The notes: generated by a model from the sequence alone, not told the origin. Counted from the first letter of the stretch, positions 11,573 through 20,883 are shown. The stretch: 64,000 nt of DNA from Bin80 sp965215475 (GCA_965215475.1 OZ244061.1:2480001-2544000), one strand, 5' to 3'. Numbers and translations are program-made.

Positions 11573-12512
11573 GATTCCCCGGATTCAATGTCCAGAGCAT
11601 GGAGTGAAGACGGTCCGGGTTCCCTGGGGCCGACGCAAGTTCCCGCTACACCCATGACTTTGAGGAGTATATGATCGGATGGGCCAAGAAGGCAAGTCTT
11701 TTGGCGATTTCCCGTCAGTTGGGAATCGGCTGGAAGGGCATTGCCGGGATCCAACGGCGTGCGGGGGAAGGCTTGAAGAAAGGAGGAGGTAGTTGCCAAC
11801 CTTTGTGTGGATGAGGTCGCGTACCACAAGTACCTGACGGTTGTGTCCAATGCAGATACGGTACTATATGTGGGGATTGGACGAGAAAAGAGCACTCGGA
11901 TGGGTTGGTATCCGCAAGTATCGCCGACTCAGTTGCAGGGAATTCAGAGATGGATCGGTGGCCGGCGTAGATTCATGCAACCCAAGCCTGCCTTCCCCAT
12001 GCCGACGATAAGATCTGCTTTGACCGGTTCCATGTCTCCAAGCATCTGGGAGATAAGGTGCGTCGACAGGAGCACAAAGAACTCCGAAAGAGTGGGAATG
12101 AGATGCGGACGGGAAGGAAATACCTGTGACTCAAACGTCCTCCGAACCTGTCCATGAAGAAGGCATTCCATGCACCCCGTACCCTACGAACGGCCCGAGC
12201 CTGGGCGATCAAGGAAACGGCTCGAAATCTATGGCATGATAAACCCCGGGGGTGGGCACACAAGTACTGGATGAAATGGCTCAGCTGGGCCATGCGCTGC
12301 CGACTGGAACCGATGAAAAAAGCAGCCAAACTGATATCACGTATATGGAATCCTCAATGCGATCGTTCTGAAGGGGAGTAATGGCCCTGCCGAACGCATC
12401 CACAGCCGGATCAAAACCATCAAGGTTCGTGTCCGTGGATTCCGGAACAAAGACCGATTCGTAGACGCAATTTACGTTCATTTGGGCGGACTGGATCTGA
12501 GCCCCAGAATCT
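11573..12512 (+). pseudogene. ISL3-family transposase relic A (N-terminus lost, several frameshifts)
   Basis: Pieces in different frames reconstruct most of an ISL3 transposase: a central HTH region (FEEYMIGWAKKASLLAISRQ), the first catalytic aspartate in CVDEVAYHKYLTVV, the second in KICFDRFHVSKHLGD, and the last catalytic glutamate region NGPAERIHSRIKTIKVR with GFRNKDRF at the C-terminus. The N-terminal zinc finger is absent; the match to the copy at 48036 begins at 11573. Lesions include a frameshift just before the VDE block, another before the WPA motif, a TAG in that motif and a TGA near 12128. It cannot make an active transposase. From 11573 to about 12075 it is nearly identical to relic B, including the same lesions. 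Confidence 0.85.
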
Positions 12513-12518
12513 GAAAAA

Positions 12519-12552
12519 ACACAATTCTCCACAAAAATGGGCGAAGAAACCC
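12519..12552 (+). repeat. ISL3 right terminal inverted repeat
   Basis: On the minus strand it reads GGTTTCTTCGCCCATTTTTG and onward. This matches the GGGTCTTCGCC start found before relic B at 47727. It lies just after the C-terminal codons of relic A and abuts the duplicated aminotransferase 3' flank that begins at about 12551, so the element's right boundary is here. Confidence 0.6.
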
Positions 12553-12659
12553 TAATTTCAGTGGCAGATGTAGAATTATGGAGGAAAATTTCAAATCCGA
12601 TAAACAGTAAGATTAAAGAAAACGATTTTGACAGAAACGTAATTCACTCAGAATCACGT

Positions 12660-13023
12660 CTAAATAGCTTCACTTGAGACTGCCTCGACTGGAATCATTT
12701 GCGCAAGTAGATCCATTCCCTCGTCAATTTCTGCTTTCGTGAAGGTCAATGCTGGACGGAAACGGATGGAGGATTCTCCGCATCCAATCACGATCAACCC
12801 GTTCCTATAACAACGCTTGAGAATCCTGTCACGCCATGGTCGTGATGTAACATCTACCGCACACATCAATTTACGGCATGTGTGCATTCGTGAGCCACTT
12901 CGTTTGATCTATCAGTGCCTGCAGTCGACATGGTTGCCAACGGTAGTAGCATTTTCCAAGAGAGCATCTTCTTCCAGGATACGATCAAATCGTATCCTAT
13001 CCACGATAATCCCGCCCCAGTTC
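12660..13023 (-). pseudogene. Lysine aminotransferase 3' fragment, copy 1
   Basis: The minus strand encodes the last ~120 residues of the aminotransferase at 15805: FDRILEEDALLENATTVGNH, then, after a shift, LMCAVDVTSRPWRDRILKRC and the natural C-terminus ending SSEAI. About 60 of the last 69 residues match the intact gene. It also keeps downstream flank (12551-12659) homologous to 15684-15804, so this copy preserves the native 3' end. There is no start and no PLP-lysine region. The frame is broken near 12890 (VDCRHGTDRSNEV). It forms the end of the triplicated array. Confidence 0.85.
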
Positions 13024-13094
13024 GCTTGCAATGGGTGATCCACTTCAATCGGAATACCCATCCGCAGGATTAAAATCAAGATTCCATATTAAAT

Positions 13095-13478
13095 TCAGGG
13101 CTGCGCGATGGAGGATGGGGGCAAATCGCCCATAGGAGCTTCAATCCATGGTCTCCGTTGGATCAAACCTTCAAAGTGTGAAACACGGCTTTTGAGATCA
13201 GAAATCGAATCTTTAATCTGCTGTTGACCGCCGTGAAGATCATTAATTTGGCCTTGCATATGATTGATTTGACCTTGCATATGACCGATTTTCTCCAATA
13301 CGCCCCCAATTTGAATTTGCTGTTGATTGATTTGGCTCTGTATCTGACTTAGGTCCGTACGAAGAGACTCAAACAACTGATCCGTGCGCTTGACGGACCA
13401 AATATTAATACGCCAGACTGCGATGATAACTGCCGCCACAGACAAAATGACATCCAAATTGAGGCTCTGCCAATCCAT
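13095..13478 (-). CDS. Small membrane-anchored coiled-coil protein, copy A (127 aa)
   Basis: Unrecognised family. The N-terminus MDWQSLNLDVILSVAAVIIA with VWRI after it forms one probable transmembrane helix. Residues ~35-110 are a continuous amphipathic coiled coil rich in Q, I and H, with the heptad-like repeat GHMQGQINHMQ. The tail is WIEAPMGDLPPSS. This copy has the fewest 7-residue repeats. The layout (short TM plus coiled coil) resembles small membrane scaffold proteins, but no function can be named. It is the unit 1 gene; the upstream sequence is identical to that of copies B and C, so all three probably share the same promoter and ribosome site. Confidence 0.6.
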   Translation of the reverse strand: MDWQSLNLDVILSVAAVIIAVWRINIWSVKRTDQLFESLRTDLSQIQSQINQQQIQIGGVLEKIGHMQGQINHMQGQINDLHGGQQQIKDSISDLKSRVSHFEGLIQRRPWIEAPMGDLPPSSIAQP

Positions 13479-13578
13479 GAACTAAATACGATCTACCAAG
13501 ATAGTCGCAGTATACCCTTACACGAATAATGGGTTCAATATTTCGAACATACTACCACAATAGGAGATATTGGAATCG

Positions 13579-13878
13579 TCAATTTCTGCTTTCATGAAGG
13601 TCAATGCCGGACGGAAACGGATGGAGGATTCTCCGCATCCAATCACGATCAACCCGTTCCTATAACAACGCTTGAGAATCCTGTCATGCCATGGTCGTGA
13701 TGTAACATCTACCGCACACATCAATTTACGGCATGTGTGCATTCGTGAGCCACTTCGTTTGATCTATCAGTGCCTGCAGTCGACATGGTTGCCAACGGTA
13801 GTAGCATTTTCCAAGAGAGCATCTTCTTCCAGGATACGATCAAATCGTACCCTATCCACGATAATCCCGCCCCAGTTC
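13579..13878 (-). pseudogene. Lysine aminotransferase 3' fragment, copy 2
   Basis: Same piece as copy 1, but cut at the 3' side: after KAEIDD the sequence switches at the unit junction into the upstream flank of coiled-coil copy A, so the natural C-terminus is lost. The same internal shift (VDCRH) is present, showing that decay preceded the triplication. Confidence 0.85.
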
Positions 13879-13949
13879 GCTTGCAATGGGTGATCCACTT
13901 CAATCGGAATACCCATCCGCAGGATTAAAATCAAGATTCCATATTAAAT

Positions 13950-14375
13950 TCAGGGCTGCGCGATGGAGGATGGGGGCAAATCGCCCATAGGAGCTTCAAT
14001 CCATGGTCTCCGTTGGATCAAACCTTCAAAGTGTGAAACACGGCTTTTGAGATCAGAAATCGAATCTTTAATCTGCTGTTGACCGCCATGAAGATCATTA
14101 ATCTGGCCTTGCATATGATCAATCTGGCTTTGCATATGATCAATTTGGCCTTGCATATGATTGATTTGACCTTGCATATGACCGATTTTCTCCAATACGC
14201 CCCCAATTTGAATTTGCTGTTGATTGATTTGGCTCTGTATCTGACTTAGGTCCGTACGAAGAGACTCAAACAACTGATCCGTGCGCTTGACGGACCAAAT
14301 ATTGATACGCCAGACTGCGATGATAACTGCCGCCACAGACAAAATGACATCCAAATTGAGGCTCTGCCAATCCAT
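13950..14375 (-). CDS. Small membrane-anchored coiled-coil protein, copy B (141 aa)
   Basis: Identical to copy A apart from two more 7-residue repeats (QIDHMQSQIDHMQGQIND), which lengthen the coiled coil by exactly 14 residues. The extra 42 bp account for the longer unit. The frame is intact and substitutions are few, suggesting recent duplication or selection for an intact product. Confidence 0.6.
   Translation of the reverse strand: MDWQSLNLDVILSVAAVIIAVWRINIWSVKRTDQLFESLRTDLSQIQSQINQQQIQIGGVLEKIGHMQGQINHMQGQIDHMQSQIDHMQGQINDLHGGQQQIKDSISDLKSRVSHFEGLIQRRPWIEAPMGDLPPSSIAQP
14104..14180 (-). repeat. 21-bp minisatellite encoding coiled-coil heptads
   Basis: Repeats of a 21-bp unit with core TTGCATATGA on the plus strand, encoding [S/G]QI[D/N]HMQ on the minus strand. 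There are four in copy B, two in copy A (near 13250-13285) and three in copy C (near 15000-15060). Every change is a multiple of 21 bp, so the reading frame and the heptad register are kept. Confidence 0.85.
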
Positions 14376-14475
14376 GAACTAAATACGATCTACCAAGATA
14401 GTTACAGTATACCCTTACACGAATAATGGGTTCAATATTTCGAACGTACTACCACAATAGGAGATATTGGAATCG

Positions 14476-14775
14476 TCAATTTCTGCTTTCATGAAGGTCA
14501 ATGCCGGACGGAAACGAATGGAGGATTCTCCGCATCCAATCACGATCAACCCGTTCCTATAACAACGCTTGAGAATCCTGTCACGCCATGGTCGTGATGT
14601 AACATCTACCGCACACATAAATTTACGGCATGTGTGCATTCGTGAGCCACTTCGTTTGATCTATCAGTGCCTGCAGTCGACATGGTTGCCAACGGTAGTA
14701 GCATTTTCCAAGAGAGCATCTTCTTCCAGGATACGATCAAATCGTATCCTATCCACGATAATCCCGCCCCAGTTC
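14476..14775 (-). pseudogene. Lysine aminotransferase 3' fragment, copy 3
   Basis: Equivalent to copy 2, with the same truncation after KAEIDD and the same internal shift. A single G is missing from the flank near 14786 relative to the other copies. No start and no catalytic lysine. Confidence 0.85.
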
Positions 14776-14845
14776 GCTTGCAATGGTGATCCACTTCAAT
14801 CGGAATACCCATCCGCAGGATTAAAATCAAGATTCCATATTAAAT

Positions 14846-15250
14846 TCAGGGCTGCGCGATGGAGGATGGGGGCAAATCGCCCATAGGAGCTTCAATCCAT
14901 GGTCTCCGTTGAATCAAACCTTCAAAGTGTGAAACACGGCTTTTGAGATCAGAAATCGAATCTTTAATCTGCTGTTGACCGCCATGAAGATCATTAATTT
15001 GGCCTTGCATATGATCAATTTGGCCTTGCATATGATTGATTTGACCTTGCATATGACCGATTTTCTCCAATACGCCCCCAATTTGAATTTGCTGTTGATT
15101 GATTTGGCTCTGTATCTGACTTAGGTCCGTACGAAGAGACTCAAACAACTGATCCGTGCGCTTGACGGACCAAATATTGATACGCCAGACTGCGATGATA
15201 ACTGCCGCCACAGACAAAATGACATCCAAATTGAGGCTCTGCCAATCCAT
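14846..15250 (-). CDS. Small membrane-anchored coiled-coil protein, copy C (134 aa)
   Basis: The third intact copy, with three 7-residue repeats instead of two (A) or four (B). The N-terminal transmembrane helix and the C-terminal tail are identical to the other copies. It is the first gene in the transcriptional direction of the array; the sequence upstream (15251-15350) is shared by all units and probably holds the promoter. Confidence 0.6.
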   Translation of the reverse strand: MDWQSLNLDVILSVAAVIIAVWRINIWSVKRTDQLFESLRTDLSQIQSQINQQQIQIGGVLEKIGHMQGQINHMQGQIDHMQGQINDLHGGQQQIKDSISDLKSRVSHFEGLIQRRPWIEAPMGDLPPSSIAQP

Positions 15251-15534
15251 GAACTAAATACGATCTACCAAGATAGTTGCAGTATACCCTTACACGAATA
15301 ATGGGTTCAATATTTCGAACGTACTACCACAATAGGAGATATTGGAATCGCTCATCTCGTGTTATACCCTCGCAATGAAGAACTACCCACGACTCACAAA
15401 AGATCGGTAGTAATATCAGCAATTTCCACTAAGCTGTAACCATGTTTAGGGAGAGAGATTTCAAATCTTGTTTTCGCCGCGGGCAGGAAATTTATCCAGT
15501 GACCAACTCCTAAATTCTAACTATGTGCGCCAAG

Positions 15535-15792
15535 CTAACTGGCATAAGTATATCGGGGAAAAGTCGCAGAGCATGCCTGACCAGATTGCAGTTTCGATAT
15601 GGATGTGCTCTTCACGGATGATTGATAACAACCGTTCACCATGATGAGTGCTTGGGAAAGCACTGCACTCCCCATTGAAACAACCCTGATTTCAGTGGCA
15701 GATGTAGAATTATGGAAGAAAATTTCAAATCCGATAAACAGTAAGATACAGACGGAACTAAAGAAAACGATTTTGGCAGAAGGGTGCTTCAC
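15535..15792 (-). CDS. Possible small secreted or membrane protein (85 aa)
   Basis: A GTG-started frame 12 bases after the aminotransferase stop on the same strand. The N-terminus (KIVFFSSVCILLFIGFEIFF) is a good signal or anchor segment, followed by an S/T-rich stretch with two cysteines. No family is recognised. The homologous flank beyond array copy 1 (12551-12650) carries a 13-base deletion that would shift this frame, so the frame is not conserved there. It may be chance coding in the 3' flank. Confidence 0.3.
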   Translation of the reverse strand: MKHPSAKIVFFSSVCILLFIGFEIFFHNSTSATEIRVVSMGSAVLSQALIMVNGCYQSSVKSTSISKLQSGQACSATFPRYTYAS

Positions 15793-15804
15793 TCAGAATC
15801 ACGT

Positions 15805-17151
15805 CTAAATAGCTTCACTTGCGACTGCCTCGGCTGGAATCATTTGCTCAAGTAGATCTACTCCCTCGTCAATTTCTGCTTTTGTGATGGTCAATGCCGG
15901 ACGAAAACGGATTGAAGATTTTCCGCATCCAATCACGATCAGCCCATTCCTATAACAACGCTTGAGAATCCTGTCACGTAGTGGTCGGGATGCAACGTCT
16001 ACCGCACACATCAGTCCACGACCACGTGCATTCGTGAGACATTGCATTTGATCTACTAGCACCTGCAGTCGACTCAATAGATGGTTGCCAACGATAGTAG
16101 CATTTTCCAAGAGGGTATCTTCTTCCATGATCTCCAGGATACGATCAAATCGTACCATATCTACGATATTTCCGCCCCAGGTAGAGTTAATACGCCCTGG
16201 TTTGACAAATACATGTTCATCAATTTCATCAAGACGCCGACCTGCCAGTACGCCACATACCTGCGTCTTTTTTCCGAATGCAATTAAGTCTGGCGTCACG
16301 CCCAACTGCTCCCATGCCCAGAATGTACCAGTAATGCCTGCACCGCACTGTACCTCGTCGAAAATGAGTAAAGCATCATTTTCAAGACACAACTCTTGAA
16401 GTCCCTTCAAAAACCTAGAACGAAAGTGATTGTCACCTCCTTCTCCCTGAATTGGTTCCAAAATAATACAGGCAATTTCATCTTTGCGCTTGTGGAAGTA
16501 GGTTTTTGCTTCCTCCAATGCTTGGTTCTCTAGAAGTTCAACTGCTTCTGAATGCTCAGATAAGGGGAACGTGATTTTTGGATTGAGAATACGAGGCCAG
16601 TCAAATTTCGGAAAGAATCGTGTTTTCCATGGATCGGAAGTATTGGTCAGGGATAAAGTATAACCACTACGGCCATGGAACGCCTCACGCAGATGCATCA
16701 CTTGTTGACCATGCTCAGAGGAGATTCCTTTGGAGAGGTTTTTGCGAACCTTCCAGTCAAAGGCTGCTTTCAGTGCATTTTCTACGGCAAGTGCTCCGCC
16801 GGAAATGAAAAAGGCATAGGGTAGAGATGATGGTTGTGCGATACGTCCGAAAGTATCCAGGAATCGGGCCATATGCGTGGTCTGAATATCTGAGTTTGCA
16901 ATTTTATTGAGTGCAGCATTGCTGATTCGATCAAGGGCTTCCTTGTCAGATTCTAATTTCGGATGATTCATTCCGAGCATACTGCTGGCAAAGAAACCAA
17001 AAAAATCCAGATAAGATTTCCCAGTAACTTCATCAATAAGTCTGACTCCTTGACTCGTCCGCATATCCAATACGAGAGGCATCATTCCTCTGGCATTCAT
17101 ATGTCTGCTGAAGATATCCGGCACTTGTTTAGGGCTAATACACATCGACAT
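15805..17151 (-). CDS. lat: L-lysine 6-transaminase-like class III aminotransferase
   Basis: A 448-residue PLP-dependent fold-type I enzyme of the lysine 6-aminotransferase (LAT) family. In that family it moves the epsilon-amino group of lysine to 2-oxoglutarate, giving 2-aminoadipate semialdehyde. Visible features are the cofactor aspartate D265 in LIFDEVQCG, the PLP lysine in AFGKKTQVCG (K294, possibly K295), and LEPIQGEGGD. Its length is normal. The ATG lies only 12 bases from the longest lipA frame on the other strand. The family call is firm; lysine as substrate is by similarity. Its 3' quarter is the source of the three fragments in the adjacent array. Confidence 0.85.
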   Translation of the reverse strand: MSMCISPKQVPDIFSRHMNARGMMPLVLDMRTSQGVRLIDEVTGKSYLDFFGFFASSMLGMNHPKLESDKEALDRISNAALNKIANSDIQTTHMARFLDTFGRIAQPSSLPYAFFISGGALAVENALKAAFDWKVRKNLSKGISSEHGQQVMHLREAFHGRSGYTLSLTNTSDPWKTRFFPKFDWPRILNPKITFPLSEHSEAVELLENQALEEAKTYFHKRKDEIACIILEPIQGEGGDNHFRSRFLKGLQELCLENDALLIFDEVQCGAGITGTFWAWEQLGVTPDLIAFGKKTQVCGVLAGRRLDEIDEHVFVKPGRINSTWGGNIVDMVRFDRILEIMEEDTLLENATIVGNHLLSRLQVLVDQMQCLTNARGRGLMCAVDVASRPLRDRILKRCYRNGLIVIGCGKSSIRFRPALTITKAEIDEGVDLLEQMIPAEAVASEAI

Positions 17152-17163
17152 AAAAGTGGTTAG

Positions 17164-18195
17164 TTGAGTTCGGAAAATGGATCATTGCATGCACTTGCAG
17201 GTACGCATGAATATAATAAACTTCATCGTTCCTTGAGTTCCAAGATCAAAAAACGCCCTTCCCTTCCCGGGGAGATCACGCTGAAAAAACGCTCGGGTTT
17301 AACGGGCGATGGGGGAGACAGTTTTGTTGGGTTACCCGTGATCGAGGCTGCACCACGGATACAGCGCCCTGACTGGTTGCGTGTGAAACTCCCATATGGC
17401 CCCACCTACCGAAAACTGGTAGATCTGATAGAGGATCATGATCTTCACACGGTTTGCCAGAGTGCTCGCTGTCCGAATATGGGAGAATGCTGGACCGCAG
17501 GCACGGCGACATTTATGATCCTTGGGAATGTATGTACACGTTCCTGTGGGTTCTGTGCAGTTCAAACAGGACGACCTGAGCCAGGATTGGATTACGATGA
17601 ACCCCGCCGCGTAGCCGACGCGGCGAAGATCATGGGACTCAAACATGTGGTTGTAACTTCGGTCAATCGGGATGAGAGAAAGGATGGGGGAGCACCTATC
17701 TTTGCAGAAACAATTCGACGGGTTCGTGAAGAAATTCCAGGCTGTACAGTAGAGGTGTTAATCCCCGATTTTCGAGGGATATGGGATGCATTACAAATCG
17801 TTTTGGATGAGCGTCCGGATATTTTGAATCACAATGTAGAGAGCGTTCCTAGACTGTATCGCCGAGTTCGCCCACAGGCAGATTATGAACGTTCACTGGA
17901 GGTGCTTAGGATTTCAAAAGAGCAGGGGTTGCGTACTAAGAGTGGCATAATGGTCGGGTTAGGCGAAACGAGTGAGGAAGTACTGGGTCTGATGGATGAT
18001 TTTGTACGGGTAGGAGTGGATGTAATGACCATTGGACAGTATCTGCAACCTACACGAATGCATTTGGAAGTAGAGGAATTCATTCCCCCGGATCAGTTTG
18101 TCTGGTACAAGAAAGTTGGAGAGGACAAGGGAATTGAACATGTCGAGAGTGGCCCATTGGTACGAAGTTCGTATCATGCAGAGCGGCACGTGTAA
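17164..18195 (+). CDS. lipA: Lipoyl synthase (radical SAM)
   Basis: Inserts two sulfurs into octanoyl groups on lipoyl domains of 2-oxoacid dehydrogenases and GcvH. Both iron-sulfur signatures are present: the auxiliary cluster CQSARCPNMGEC (Cx4Cx5C) and the radical SAM cluster CTRSCGFC (Cx3Cx2C), and the C-terminal RSSYHA motif is intact. The longest frame gives 343 residues from a TTG. The family core begins around RPDWLRVKLP (about residue 67), so the real start is probably downstream of this TTG, for example TTG 17233 or GTG 17338; no site has a clear ribosome-binding sequence. No lipB is beside it. Confidence 0.93.
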   Translation: MSSENGSLHALAGTHEYNKLHRSLSSKIKKRPSLPGEITLKKRSGLTGDGGDSFVGLPVIEAAPRIQRPDWLRVKLPYGPTYRKLVDLIEDHDLHTVCQSARCPNMGECWTAGTATFMILGNVCTRSCGFCAVQTGRPEPGLDYDEPRRVADAAKIMGLKHVVVTSVNRDERKDGGAPIFAETIRRVREEIPGCTVEVLIPDFRGIWDALQIVLDERPDILNHNVESVPRLYRRVRPQADYERSLEVLRISKEQGLRTKSGIMVGLGETSEEVLGLMDDFVRVGVDVMTIGQYLQPTRMHLEVEEFIPPDQFVWYKKVGEDKGIEHVESGPLVRSSYHAERHV

Positions 18196-18273
18196 TCAGA
18201 CGGCATGAGCTAAATCCCAGAAGGCTAGATCCTGAATTCCGAGGATAGGTCGGGAGTAGGTTCCGATGAGTGT

Positions 18274-20883
18274 TCAGTTCATCTGTACGGTATCTTTTGA
18301 GGGATAAAGATCTCCAATCATAAGTGCATTGAAGAGCAGTTTGTACGTTGCGCGAGTCTGTCCTCTAAATTGTGGACGGAACCCAAAAAGGACTACATGG
18401 CCATCACCATGAGCAACTCGAACGATTGCCGCCTTACCGCCAATTGCATTCTCCTCTCCGAGGGCCCAACCACTCATCAGAAGATCCTTCTCAGGATATC
18501 GTGCGACCACTTCAACAGGCGGAGAAGGGCCGGGAGCCAGATCAATCCTGCCTCCTTCCTGAAGGGTGGATCGGCGTACGGTCGAGAATGCACGACTGCG
18601 CACAAATGAAGCCGCTACCTTTGAAGGCATCCCATACCCGATCGGGTGGGTGGAGTCTACTTTGAGGCGAACGAGCGATCCCGGAATAAAAAATCTTGAT
18701 TGTGGGATCTCCTGCACTACATTTTCTACGGGAAGCCCAAACTGATCGATGATAAAGTCGCTTGCCTGATCTAATGCCACGAGCGTTCCTCCTCCGGCAA
18801 CATAGTTTGTTAACGCAAGCGTTCCCTCGAGTCCAAGCCCTCCGGTATATTCTTCCGGCATCATTCCCGTACGATGCCCATGCAAGAGGCTCTCTGTACT
18901 TTGGTTGGGAAGCAAGATGGCTGTGTAGACAGATAAATCAGACGATCGGATGTCCACGTCATGGAGTGTGTCTACTCTAAATGCAAATGATTCCAAGAGC
19001 CATCGTGTCCAACCTTCATCCATATTGGCAACCCAAGTTTTGTACAGACCAATACGAGGAGCTTTGATTGGATCTCGCGAGGGGAGGTTTTCGGGAACGG
19101 AATGGAAATTTGCTCCTGTTTGATCGGCAATATCTCGAAGGACAGGATGTGATTCGAGAAGAAATGCTCCGGCAGGCCAAGTATCTCCTTCAACCACAAG
19201 AGAGTCGGTTACAACCTCTACGTTCAAATCGTTTTCGAAGGCTTTATTGAGTGCGAGGCGACTCCGGTTTGGCCTTGGATCGATCAGATACTGGTTGTGA
19301 TTTCCACTCGCAATTACCCCAGGGAGCGGTGACAAGTCTTCGGTAATGGGTATGGTCTCTACGGTTGGGAGGATTGGTATCCGGTCAACCTGGAGCCCCA
19401 TCTGAAGTGGTAGGGTCCATCCCGCGAGATCATAGGGAACAATAGGGGTGCCTGCTTCGGTGCGGCGATCAGGGTAATCTTGAACTTCCAACAGATCTTC
19501 CAGATATGGCCTGAATGCCTGAGCCTTGGAGATGATGAAAGAACCAGCTGGATACGTCTTATCCAAGGCTGTAAAGGATTCCATGGCTTGTTCAATCTCA
19601 ATCCCTCCGACACGTAAGATATTAACGAGGTTAAGTTCTTCGCCAGCATTTGGCTGGTCATGAGGGATCACATAGGCAGCCACAGAATCAACCCTTTCGA
19701 TCGCGTCCCGGCCCATTTTCCAGATATTGTAAAGCCAACTCTCTCGACGATCTGCGGCCACTCGCAAGCCCCCCATGGAGGCAGTAATCATGTACTGTAT
19801 GGGTTCAGAAAATCGGGACCAACCACCCTTCCATGGATTTGGATAAAAAATGTTGGTTCCTGTGGTAGGATGCCCTCCACGTACAAAATCAGGGATAGAG
19901 TCCGGGTCAAAATAGCGGGGACTGGGTGTTGCATGAGCTACCTCTGTCAGTATTCCAATCATGTTGTGGAAGTAGGGAACTGTACGCATCCCGCCGTTCC
20001 ACCACATACTGAAAGTAATCCCGGAAATCACTCCGGGCATATCCTTCATGGCAAACCGATTTGCCATGGCCGATCCAACAAGATTTACAGCAGTAGTGAT
20101 TCCAGGATGGATACGGGGATTCACTGGATCTGTAAAGGGAGGAAGAAATATTCTGGTCCAACTAGGACTAATCTGATGATGATTATAGACCATTTGGGGA
20201 TACCACTGATTATAGAGTACCTCCGTTACCGCTTTGGATTCGGGCATGTTGTTCATGAACCAATCGCGATTATTGTCATGTCCGACATAGTAGTGATAGA
20301 GCCAGGGAGGATGCGTGGCTTCATACGGAGTACCAACGGTGTGGTCATACCAGGACGCGATAATATCCAATCCGTCGGGATTCATGACGGGCATCAGTAA
20401 GAGAATGACATTCTCTCGAATATGCTGCATTTCATGAGATTCTTCTGTTGCGACCCGCCACGCCAGGAGCGGAGCCATTTGAGCACCGGCGATTTCGGTC
20501 GCATGCAGACCTCCATCAACCCATATGACGGCTCTCCCCTCTTCCGAAAACTCTCTTGCATCGGCCTCGGAAATCCTACCGCGTGCAAGTGAGGCACTGA
20601 TCTGTTGCCAACGATCCAGAGATGCCAGATTTTCCTCACTCGAAATAATCAAAAGCAATAAGGGGCGTCCAAGTACAGAAGTCCCAATCTCTTGGAGGAT
20701 CACTCGATCACTTGTTTCTGCCAGTGCCTCGAAGTAGGAGAGCATCTGGTCGTAGCGGGCAAGTTTATAGTCATCTCCGGGCATAAATCCAAACACATCC
20801 TGTGGATGTGGGACTTGGCTCAGAGAGTTGGAGCACAGGGTAACACCTATGAACAGGAAGGCGAGTATGCGAAAAAATCTCAT
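18274..20883 (-). CDS. Secreted M14 family zinc carboxypeptidase
   Basis: 869 residues with a Sec signal (MRFFRILAFLFIGVTLCSNS). The M14 domain follows: GLHATEIAG supplies zinc ligands H127 and E130 (HxxE), and MNPDGLDII and HDNNRDWF are M14 landmarks. About 400 more C-terminal residues hold a second alpha/beta domain (TAILLPNQSTESLLHG), as in large M14 proteins of Bacteroidota and relatives. It probably digests peptides in the periplasm or outside the cell. It converges on lipA (78 bases between) and lies 8 bases after the sulfatase on the same strand, so they probably share an mRNA. Confidence 0.88.
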   Translation of the reverse strand: MRFFRILAFLFIGVTLCSNSLSQVPHPQDVFGFMPGDDYKLARYDQMLSYFEALAETSDRVILQEIGTSVLGRPLLLLIISSEENLASLDRWQQISASLARGRISEADAREFSEEGRAVIWVDGGLHATEIAGAQMAPLLAWRVATEESHEMQHIRENVILLLMPVMNPDGLDIIASWYDHTVGTPYEATHPPWLYHYYVGHDNNRDWFMNNMPESKAVTEVLYNQWYPQMVYNHHQISPSWTRIFLPPFTDPVNPRIHPGITTAVNLVGSAMANRFAMKDMPGVISGITFSMWWNGGMRTVPYFHNMIGILTEVAHATPSPRYFDPDSIPDFVRGGHPTTGTNIFYPNPWKGGWSRFSEPIQYMITASMGGLRVAADRRESWLYNIWKMGRDAIERVDSVAAYVIPHDQPNAGEELNLVNILRVGGIEIEQAMESFTALDKTYPAGSFIISKAQAFRPYLEDLLEVQDYPDRRTEAGTPIVPYDLAGWTLPLQMGLQVDRIPILPTVETIPITEDLSPLPGVIASGNHNQYLIDPRPNRSRLALNKAFENDLNVEVVTDSLVVEGDTWPAGAFLLESHPVLRDIADQTGANFHSVPENLPSRDPIKAPRIGLYKTWVANMDEGWTRWLLESFAFRVDTLHDVDIRSSDLSVYTAILLPNQSTESLLHGHRTGMMPEEYTGGLGLEGTLALTNYVAGGGTLVALDQASDFIIDQFGLPVENVVQEIPQSRFFIPGSLVRLKVDSTHPIGYGMPSKVAASFVRSRAFSTVRRSTLQEGGRIDLAPGPSPPVEVVARYPEKDLLMSGWALGEENAIGGKAAIVRVAHGDGHVVLFGFRPQFRGQTRATYKLLFNALMIGDLYPSKDTVQMN

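Larger units (their letters stand above)
12724..15350. repeat. Tandem triplication, units of 855, 897 and 875 bp
   Basis: Three head-to-tail units start at 12724, 13579 and 14476 and end at 15350. Each holds a truncated aminotransferase 3' fragment and a complete coiled-coil gene, both on the minus strand. The units are nearly identical. Length differences are fully explained by 21-bp repeats inside the coiled-coil gene (2, 4 and 3 copies) and a single-base deletion in unit 3. The junctions read GAATCG/TCAATTT, while the array edges read CCCTCG/TCAATTT and GAATCG/CTCATC, so a TCG microhomology marks the duplication point. Confidence 0.95.

Noticed and set aside
13240..14180. Regular 21-bp repeats, CRISPR-like at first sight
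   Set aside because: There are no spacers; the repeats are contiguous and encode heptads within an open frame.
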